This document shows positions 56,155 to 64,000 of a stretch of DNA of 64,000 bases, one piece after another. Source of the DNA: Chiua virens (Eukaryota; Basidiomycota; Agaricomycetes; Boletales; Boletaceae); contig JAHNUO010000008.1 of the NCBI GenBank assembly GCA_019787685.1, forward strand, positions 372,001 to 436,000, read 5' to 3'. The notes beneath the pieces are model-generated. The model searched no databases. It was given only the letters and a program-made list of their open reading frames with translations, and was not told the origin of the DNA. The position numbers and the translations under genes were made by a program. The stretch's first letter is position 1, and each line of letters begins with the position of its first letter.

Positions 56155-57161
56155 CCTGTCTGTCTCATCCGGAGACAGTGAAGAGAGAGGCCGCTTTGCG
56201 TTGTTGGATGATTGGGGGGAGGAACGGGGTAGAAAAGATGCGAGCAAATGAGTAGGAGGGCCTGGGAATGAACTCGGAGATGTGCCACTGGCAAACGAAT
56301 TGATGGCAGCCACCGTTGACGTGACGGTGTTTACAATGAGTTGCTGGGTTGGATCAGCAACAGAGGGGCCCAAGGATCTGGGGGCGACAGCTGGCAGGGT
56401 GCCAGTGGTTGCATCATTTGTATCATCCTCGTCAGGCTTGGTAACTTGGGGCTGAACAGCCCCTCCTTGGAATGCGTATGCACCTGTTGCGACACCTCCT
56501 ACCATGATATCCTCCATCATCTCAAGGTATACCCACCCCCCGTTTTCAAAGTCCTTGAAGGGACCATGGTTCTAGGTGAAGTAATTGAGTACTGTTGAAA
56601 TTATCATTGAGCGACTCAGAAATGTACCTTTTGAGCAACATATTCATTAAAAACTGTGCGGGCTGCAGCCCCCTCAATATTTGCACCTCTCTCATTGTCC
56701 CAGTGCACTCCTGACATGTTGCGCCAAGAAGCAATCAGCGAATAGGTTGCCCTGAGCTATAAAGCATCGTTAGTTCAATCCGTAGCATCAAAATGTAGCA
56801 CACATACCTGGGAGAATTTTGTCTTGACATTACTACCATCCTTGGCCTTACCACTCACCAGGAGCAGCTGGATATGCACTGCTGCAGCATTAAAAGTACT
56901 TTGTTTGAATTTATTCCCCTGAGCACCTTCCAAGCGATGTTCATGGAGGTAGTCAACCATCGCAGCAATCTCAGGATCACTCCACCTTGCCCTCGAAGCT
57001 GTTGATCGATGTTCCTCTGCCATAATCTCCGATGTCTTGGTGAGGATCTTGACTAGGTGTAGAAGTTGAGTGCAGACATGCTGGCGATGTGCTTCAACTT
57101 GTTCGAGATAGTGATCAGTTGCAAGCATCATTGTATGTGGGGGTCGTAGGTTTGCTGGCAT
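55990..57161 (-). CDS. Myb/SANT-like domain protein
   Basis: ATG at 57161 (or the in-frame MMLA at ~57130). The first exon carries LEQVEAHRQHVCTQLLHL and RARWSDPEIAAMVDYLHEHRLEG, KFKQSTFNAAAVHIQ, the start of a SANT-type helix bundle, to a donor near 56815 (KTKFSQ). The second exon (~56765-56630) reads LRATYSLIASWRNMSGVHWDNERGANIEG, the third (from ~56580) FKDFENGGWVY and MMEDIMVGG, then a long Ser/Thr/Pro-rich tail with KRPLSSLSPDETDRS. The ARW...D.E...YL and W.NMSGVHWDN blocks are typical of a large agaricomycete family related to Harbinger accessory Myb proteins; DNA binding is likely. Its 3' end overlaps the end of gene X on the opposite strand by about 165 bp. No stop interrupts the exons, so it may be functional. 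Confidence 0.75.
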
Positions 57162-57518
57162 TCAGTCTCCGCTACAAAGATGGAATGCAAGCCGCAGTAT
57201 CCGCAATAAACCAAACAATGTCAATCACAAGTATTGTCAACATTTGGCAATGCCGAACAGACTCTAATCGATCTCTGACTCATCCAAAACGACGCACGTG
57301 ATATTTTACCATACAAGGAAACTCACGTGATTTTTCTTTTTTCCCGCATAGTTGATTCGAAGTCCGACGACGGGTCCCCCGCCGTAATAAACCCACTACT
57401 AAAGTAGCGGGAACGTAACACAGATTATCCCACGCTTTCGAAAGACGAATGTCCCCATATACCGAATCATGATCCGTGCGAGTTTCCATGTTTCGTCCGG
57501 CCAATTCCTTGCCAGTGA

Positions 57519-57526
57519 TATATATA
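57519..57526 (+). promoter_or_regulatory. TATA-like box of the aminotransferase gene
   Basis: TATATATA about 135 bp before the start codon, followed by C/T-rich sequence typical of fungal transcription starts. The 57162-57661 interval is otherwise the shared upstream region of two divergent genes and holds no open gene. Confidence 0.4.
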
Positions 57527-57661
57527 CTACCCATAATTCAATTCCCCAGTAAGCACCATTACCACACTTCTCTTCTAATGCAGGACGCCGTGGACATCAT
57601 CTGTCGCACACATATATATCGATGATCTTCCTCATTCCTTCATTTATCCCATTCCTCCCCG

Positions 57662-59585
57662 ATGTCTGTTATCACCAGCTCTATCCTACACAGAATACCA
57701 TGGACCCCCCCTGTCGCAGCCCGCGCCGAGGGCATATATATCGACCTCGAAGATGGTCGTCGTGTGATTGATGGGATCGGAGGTGCAGCCGTCTCGTGCA
57801 TTGGTGCCAGCCATCTCAAGGTCATTGCCGCTATCAAGGATCAGCTTGATACCCTTACTTGTCCGTATCAGATGATATTTGTGATATAGCTCGGACTGAA
57901 TCTTCCACGGATTCTACAGATGTGTACAATATGCAATTGTCAAGCAAGCCCGCAGAGGAGCTCGCAAAGTTTCTCGTGCATTCAAGCAACGGAGCCTTCG
58001 AGCTCGTGGCATTTGCATCTGGTGGCAAGTATGAGTGGCAGACGACCATAGATGAATTCTGACCTTCGATACTTAACAGGCTCTGAGGCTATGGAGGCCG
58101 TGATGAAGCTGGCAAGACAGGTATGTCATGTCCAAAACGAGTTGCCCTCAGTTGACATTGGTGTTCACATTCTTAATCGCAGTACTTTGTCGAAATCGGA
58201 CAACCTGCGAGAAGGAATTTTATCGCCACCAAACTTTCGTTCCACGGCAATACTCTGAGTACGCTATCGCTCTCCTATCACCCCACGCGGCGGCCACCAT
58301 ACGAAGGCATCCTCGACCACGAGCACTTTCATCACGTTTCCCCAGCATATGCAAAACGTTTCAGAAGTCGAATAGACGGAAGAGCAATATGTTCAGCGTC
58401 TTCGACAGGAATTAGAAGACAAGTTCATCGAACTAGGTCCAGAGACTGTCATCGGATGTAGGTTTTCTTTCATCGCACTGTATAACCCGACGCTCATTCA
58501 ATTCAAGTCGCTGCAGAGACTGTCGTTGGTGTCGTCTCCGGTGTTGTGGGTGCACCGAAGGGATATTTCGCGGCAATGAAGTCTGTATGTGAGAAGTACG
58601 GAGCCTTGTTCATCTTGGACGAGGCCATGTCAGGAATGGGCAGTAAGTGGATTTATCTCGTCTGATGACAAAACTTGCAATCTACCTTCTAGGGATGGGC
58701 TCCCTACACGCATGGCAGAGCGTTGGTGATGGGGCGGCCCCTGATTTGCAGGCGGTTGCCAAAGGACTTGGAGGAGGGTACGTAAGTTATTCGAAATTGC
58801 ACTCAAATCTAATCGAGCCCGGTATAGGTATGCATCTATCGGAGCAGCTTTGCTATCTCCTAAAGTTGCGAGAGGGATACGTGGCAGGATCAGGTCTTCT
58901 TAAGCATGGTCACACTTATCAGGTAACGCGATTTTCCTTTACGACACCAGAGTCAATCTCAGTGTTCTTTCAGGCTCATCCGTTGGCATGCGTGGCATCC
59001 TTGGCCGTACAAAGAATCATACAAGAAGAAGATTTACTCCTAAAGGTCGTACGGAATGGTGAACTCATGGAAAAGCTCCTCCGTCAGGGACTCTTGGCAG
59101 AAGGAGCAATAATGAAGCCATTTGTATTCGACATACGCGGCCGCGGCGCCTTTTGGGGTGTTAAGTTTGATTTCTCAGGCGATGAAGCAGCAAAGCTTGA
59201 TTTCAAGCATAGTACGTTTGCTACGCTCGTCCAATCACGTTACTTCCAGAACGGCCTCATTGTTTTGGGGATGCACGGAGGAGCCAGCCTTGACGGATCC
59301 AAAGGCGACCATTTTATGTTAGGTCCTGCGTATACAGCGACGACTGAGGAGATCGAAAAGATTGTGAAGATGTTTGTGAGGAGTGTAGACGAGGTTCTGA
59401 GGGAATCTACGGTGTATAGAGGTCATATTACGACGCAGTGCTACGTGCAAGGTGCTATGCTGAATTTCCCACGCCTTCGCCTACGCAATAATACGACTTC
59501 AATTAGCACGCTCACTCTCCAACAGCTCTTTTGTTTGTTTCTTCTCAACCGTGACCTTGTCTTGGACTTTTGTTTACCTCTCTGA
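57662..59585 (+). pseudogene. Class-III pyridoxal-phosphate aminotransferase, frame broken twice
   Basis: ATG 57662, eight exons with GT-AG joins: 57662-57860, 57920-58021, 58080-58120, 58183-58457, 58508-58642, 58693-58777, 58828-58922, 58974 onward. Motifs in order: GIYIDLEDGRRVIDGIGGAAVS; VYNMQLSSKPAEEL; GSEAMEAVMKLARQ; FHGNTLSTLSLSYHP; DHEHFHHVSPAYAKRF; LRQELEDKFIELGPETVIG; AAETVVGVVSGVV; FILDEAMSGMG (cofactor-binding Asp); APDLQAVAKGLGGGY (Schiff-base Lys, ~58760); ASIGAALLSPKVA; KHGHTYQAHPLACVASLAVQ; FDIRGRGAFWGVKFDFSG; GDHFMLGPAYTATTEEIEKIV. The family transfers amino groups between amino acids or amines and keto acids, normally in the cytosol. The frame shifts near 58365 (with a TAG) and near 58886. 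Apart from those the gene is complete; assembly error is possible. The natural stop is unclear; homology ends near 59410. Confidence 0.8.
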
Positions 59586-59610
59586 ATCGATGGCTGGGCG
59601 TATGCTCTAA

Positions 59611-62600
59611 ATGGACTTCCAACCTATCCATCCACAAGAGGCCACCAGCTCCAGCTCCTCCCAGTTACCCCAATCAGAATCAGTCCAATTTCCGTCCGCT
59701 TCTACTTCAACTACCGTCTCACATTCAAGATCTCTACGCTCCAGTGCTAGAGTTAAGGCTTCCAAGCAAAAGGAGAAAGAACGCGAACAACCAAGAGACA
59801 ACGACGCAGTGGAGCAGTCAAACGCACCCCCGGAAAACACTCGTACACTCAAGCCAACGACTTCAAAGAACAAAAGATCTCGTGAAGCTACTTCAGGAAA
59901 GGGTAAAGCGAAAGAGTCGACAGACGATACAACCCGAGCTTTTAAAAGGTGTGTCATCCTGTGAACCTTCGGAGCATCAGTGTGTCTGACGCTCGTCATC
60001 TGCCGCGGTTCCAGGGCAAGGAGAGCCACTTTCCCATCCACCTCAACCTCATCTCTCACAATCAACGAACCGACCAAAGACCGGAAAGGCAAGAAGCGCG
60101 CCGCGCCCGACCCCGATTCTGAAGAGGAGGAGTCACCTGCATTGTCATCTTCCAAACGCACTCGAACTACTGCCTATTCTTTGAGATCTCGAGCCGGCCC
60201 CTCAACTTCGATCTCAGCACCAATGCCGAAAAAGTCCAGGTAGGTGGGAGATTCTCTCGGGTACGCATGTGCTCAGTTCTATGCCCCTCAGACCCTCTTC
60301 GACCAAAGGCAAAGTGGCCGCCAAGGCGAAGACTGCCGCCGCTGCCAGCACCTCTAGAATTCATGATGAAGATGTCGATATGGTCGACACCGAAATGCTC
60401 AAGTGCGAAGAACCTTCGCAGGAAGACCGGAAGGATAGTTATGTGGATGACGATGACGATGTGGATGATCGTGATAATGAGCCATTACCTGTCGAAGGTG
60501 ATGTTGACAATGGTGGTGACGATGACGAACGGTCTCCAACAGAAGGTCCACGAGGATTTGGTGGTCTAGATGAGACTGCTGCGATGGCGATTTTTGGAGA
60601 CTATCGACACCTGGGATCATACATGGTATCGCTCTCGTCGCGCCTCAAGACTATGTTGAACAACATCAAGACGACCGCCAGTCCAACCACTCGTCTCGTG
60701 ACTCTGCAGGAGCTGAGCGAGTTGCTTTCTATTTCCACCGAGGACACACTTGCTGGTTCCTTCCAGGTTGAAGAGTTCGTACGTGAGCTCGTTAAGATTC
60801 TAGGGGGGCGAGGCGTGAATGAAGACGAAGACGATGATGGAGGTGATGATGAAGATCACGATCCTGACGCTGCTCTCGCTGCAGCTCTGGCAATAAGTAC
60901 TGGAGGAAGTTATCAGGGGGACGACAATCTTGAGGCCCAGATGCTTGCATGCAGATGTCTCGCCAACCTCATGGAAGCCCTCCCTGGGGTAGCCCATACC
61001 GTAGTTTACCACGGTGCTATCCCTGTTCTCTGCAGCAAACTGATCGAGATTTCTTACATTGATCTAGCCGAACAAACCCTCAGCGTAGGTCATCCTTCTA
61101 TGTGCCACTCTTCTTTCTGACGGCGCTGTCACAGACACTGGAAAAAATCTCGGAAGAGTTCCCAAGTTCCATCGTTCGTGAAAATGGACTCGCAGCCTTA
61201 CTGAATTACCTCGACTTTTTCTCCATTGCCGTTCAAAGAACTGCCCTCCAGGCTGCTGCCAACTGTTGCCGGAATATTTCCTCTGACCACTACCCAATGA
61301 TTCTTGGTGTTTGGCCGATAATCCGCAACTGTTTGAGCTACTCTGATCAAAGGCTTGTTGAGTACGCATGTCTTTGTGTTATTCGAATCATCGATTCCTA
61401 CCACCGTGGTTCAACGGAGAATCTCGAGAACCTTTTGGACGAAACCGCGATCCGTGCCATCAATCTGCTCCTCATGCCTTCAGGTGGTTCGCCCCTGATT
61501 GCAGCGAACACATATACCCTCCTTCTTAAGGCGTTAGCTACTGCAGCCCGCGCTAGTCCCCGGATTGCCATCACTCTGTTGCAAGCAGATATCGTGGACA
61601 CACTTTATCAGATTCTTACGGGCGTGCTGCCTTCTGCATCCGCCGAAATACTTGAGGGTAGCCAGGGCCTTGAGGGTGACGTAACACATATGACGGTCAT
61701 GGAGAACTTGGCACATCGCTCCAAAGATCAAGTAGAAGAAGCGCTTAGTCTAGTATCCGAACTGATGCCCCCACTTCCGAAAGGTAGAAAGCTTCATTCT
61801 CTCTACCAATATGAGAACTTACATACTTGCAGATGGCGTTTTTGATCACAAGGGTTATACGGACAAGGCTTTAGCGCGGATGGTCAAATCCAAGGCCAAA
61901 GCATGATCGTGCTGCTGCCCGCCAAGCCGCCGCCGCCTCTCATTCCATAGTCGAATCAGTCCCGACCCCTGAGACGCAGTATTCTGTCGGGTGTCACGAT
62001 TCCACCCAGGAATCAGATGCGCAGGCTCACGACTACCGATGAAGCAATGCCTGCTGTTTCGAACGCAGAACCTCCCTCGGATCGAACAGAACTATTACGT
62101 TCTAAGCCAGAGGTCGTCGGACGTTTCATGCAGTTGATGGTTCCTATTCTCATCGACGTGTATGCCGCGAGCGTGAATACGCCCATCCGAGTAAAGACGC
62201 TTACGGGCTTGTTGAAGGCCGTGGGCTTCTTAGAGGGGGTCGAACTCAATACTGCTTTGCACGTCAGTACTTTCCTTGACCTCTCGTCATCACTACTAAT
62301 GTTTTCGCCTTAGTTGGTCCCGGTTGCCAGCTTTGCATCGTCCATCTTGTCATCTAAAGACCATCCATCATTGATCATCGGGGCTTTACAACTCGTTGAC
62401 ATTCTCTTACAAAAACTCCCTTCCGAATACAGGCCAGCCTTACGCAGGGAAGGTGTCTCCCATGAGATCGAAGTTCTTGCTTCCAGAGCACTTGCCTCGA
62501 CAAAGCCGAAAGAGAAGGACGTGCCGGACCTCTCTGTTGTGGGGGACGTGGCCATCTATGCCTCGTCTGTAGTATCAGGACACAAAAAACATCACATATT

Positions 62601-64000
62601 CTCTCTGGAACCGGAAGATGCAATTACATTGCGTGCTCGTGTCATGCGCTTCAAGTACTCGCTTGGCCAAGACAACAGCGGTGGTGACGACTCGTTCAAC
62701 GATCTTCAGCGCCTGGTCAAAAAGCTTTCTGTGCCGGATCTGTCTGAGCAAGCCATGTTTTCGACTTTGAGAGAGTTCGCAGAACACTTCTCCTCAGAGA
62801 GTTCGGTCTCTAGTTTTGAACTGCTCCGAAGTGGTGCCGTTGAGGGACTTCTTCGCTTTTCCACGGAGAAAGGATCAGGTCAGTCGAGTTTCAAATGTCC
62901 AGCCCGTAGTGCACTGAGATTGCCTGTAGTTTCAATCAAACGTCGCCAAGAGATTCTGTTTGAAACCTTCACCCGGCCCTCCAAAGCTGGAAATTTGACG
63001 CAGTCTCCCCTTTTTGTGTTAGTCAAGAAGCTGCAAGAAAGCCTCACGAGGATGGAAAATTTTGAAGTGGTCACTATCGCGCAAGGCAGTGACGGTTAGT
63101 TTCTTTGTTGCGCACAACAACTTCGATTCCTGAGTTGGCTTCCCCTAGACTCGAAACGGAGTTCTCCGTCTTTGCTTGCTCGCCAGTTACGGCTTCGCTT
63201 GATTGCAGATGACGAGTCCGATATTCCGCGGAATCTGCAGAACATGGTTGTATCGATCCACGCAATCGCAACATTCCAGGCCCTTAACGACTATCTTCGC
63301 CCTCGGGTTGCCGGATTGATGTCCAGTGGACGCTTGTCTAACATGCTTGCGACCTTGACTGCATCTGGCTTCGGTCCGGGAGCTACCTCTCGGGCACCTG
63401 GTCAGGAAGCTGGTCAAGCCACCATAACATCTACAATTAACCCTTCCTCGTCGTCGTCAGATGTCCCTCCACCGGTGAATGAAGTTAGCCGGAGACGTAG
63501 CCAACGCCTTAGTGTGAAGAACGCAACGTCCGGCTCATCTGGAACTGTCCCCGACAATACTTCCCCCTCGACAACTGGTTCGGCTTCAGCATTTGACATC
63601 CTGTCTAGGCGGGAAGAACCGTTGGTTCAAGAAAGTGGACTTGCCACTGAACTCACAGATGATGAAGTTGATGCAGAGGTCAGGTTTGACTCCTTCGGTG
63701 ATAGGTTCTTCTGACAATTGGAGTTTCAGGTTTTCGAAGAGGATGGAGATGGAGATTCGGCAGCTGACAAGACTGTGACGTTGTCGGTCGGGGAAGGTGT
63801 GTCGCAGGACCTGTGATCATTATTATCATATTTATATGACCATCATAGATGATGGGAGGATTGAAGCACAAACGCCGGATGGCACACGCATAGCTACACC
63901 GAATTCGTCCAAAGGAGGGGTTCCACCTATATCATCGATTCGGCAAGGAAATGTTCAGAAATCCTCCTACGCAGCGGCTCTCAAAGCCAAGCCCACCGAT
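59611..64000 (+). CDS. ufd4: UFD4/TRIP12-like HECT E3 ubiquitin ligase, N-terminal part (runs off the edge)
   Basis: Exons read 59611-59948, 60015-60240, 60293-61084, 61135-61793, 61833-61882, 61951-62262, 62314-62878, 62930-63094, 63149-63678, 63730-63796, 63849 onward. A low-complexity Ser/Lys/acidic start is followed by GPRGFGGLDETAAMAIFGDYRHLGSYM-type sequence, armadillo repeats (LVTLQELSELLSISTEDTLAG, CLANLMEALPGVAHTVVYHGAIPVL, IDLAEQTLSTLEKISEEFP, CRNISSDHYPMI), DGVFDHKGYTDK, RTELLRSKPEVVGRFMQLMVPILIDVYAAS, VPVASFASSILSSKDHPSLIIGALQL, and LLARQLRLRLIADDESDIPRNLQNMVVSIHAIATF. This order is that of Ufd4/TRIP12, which extends ubiquitin chains on ubiquitin-fusion and N-degron substrates. 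The catalytic HECT domain must lie beyond 64000. Between 61883 and 61950 either a GC-rich intron or two frameshifts must be assumed. Confidence 0.9.

Noticed and set aside
58022..58079. Non-canonical GC-AG intron in the aminotransferase
   Set aside because: A GT donor three bases upstream also keeps the frame (ASGSEAM), so the ordinary intron is preferred.
58647..59585. Single continuous 312-codon protein at the aminotransferase 3' end
   Set aside because: It reads through two introns and a wrong-frame segment; the family motifs require splicing at 58778-58827 and 58923-58973.
62310..62623. Minus-strand frames opposite the UFD4-like gene
   Set aside because: Shadows of the long coding exons; no motif and no splice logic.
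1..64000. CRISPR arrays, operons, bacterial promoters or attachment sites
   Set aside because: Spliceosomal introns and gene families show a eukaryotic nuclear sequence; the tandem repeats lack spacer structure.

Overview
This is an intron-rich eukaryotic window. The fungal clues are short GT-AG introns of about 45-70 nt, Plavaka-type transposases, agaricomycete-restricted gene families (DUF6698, DUF6532, a Myb/SANT-like family) and a Ty3/gypsy chromovirus. It most resembles an Agaricomycete, plausibly a Boletales or ectomycorrhizal genome; that last step is inference from remembered family distributions. About 57 kb is a transposon-packed accessory region in which nearly every coding sequence is broken. 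Only the last ~6.5 kb (57.6-64.0 kb) is ordinary gene space, holding a class-III aminotransferase locus and the N-terminal part of a UFD4/TRIP12-like HECT ubiquitin ligase that runs off the right edge.

Layout. 0-3.2 kb: decayed Plavaka transposase (element A). 3.4-4.9 kb: debris of an unknown multi-exon gene. 5.15-6.72 kb: palindromic Tc1/mariner derivative. 6.8-8.1 kb: ~158-bp satellite, then a ~100-bp tandem repeat. 8.6-9.9 kb: ZIP metal-transporter pseudogene. 10.9-21.4 kb: first copy of a five-gene module: DUF6698 (-), F-box/LRR-like (+), hypothetical gene (+), DUF6532 (+) and a large gene with a DCFQWPQ motif, here called X (+). A solo LTR sits inside this copy. 21.8-32.5 kb: a second Plavaka element (B), split by a third (C, 24158-30595) with a clean TA target duplication; C carries its own transposase and a divergently oriented second gene. 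34.3-56.2 kb: second copy of the five-gene module in the same order and orientation, interrupted by a complete gypsy element (39421-47181) and another solo LTR. 56.0-57.2 kb: Myb/SANT-like gene.

Three patterns recur. First, nearly all premature stops in otherwise readable frames are TGA, mostly where an arginine is expected, which fits CGA to TGA transition after cytosine methylation. Second, gene X is accompanied at both loci by an inverted copy of its own 5' region, forming long hairpins. The hairpin at 50.2-54.0 kb has arms of about 1 kb that look nearly identical, and its loop contains a fragment of a cullin-1 gene. Third, palindromic elements are common: the Tc1 derivative, the X hairpins, and a 632-bp TA-flanked element in the gypsy LTR with a tRNA-like sequence in each arm.

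Family names come from recognised motifs and remembered family architecture; no database search was run. Exon boundaries were read by eye from splice sites and reading frame.
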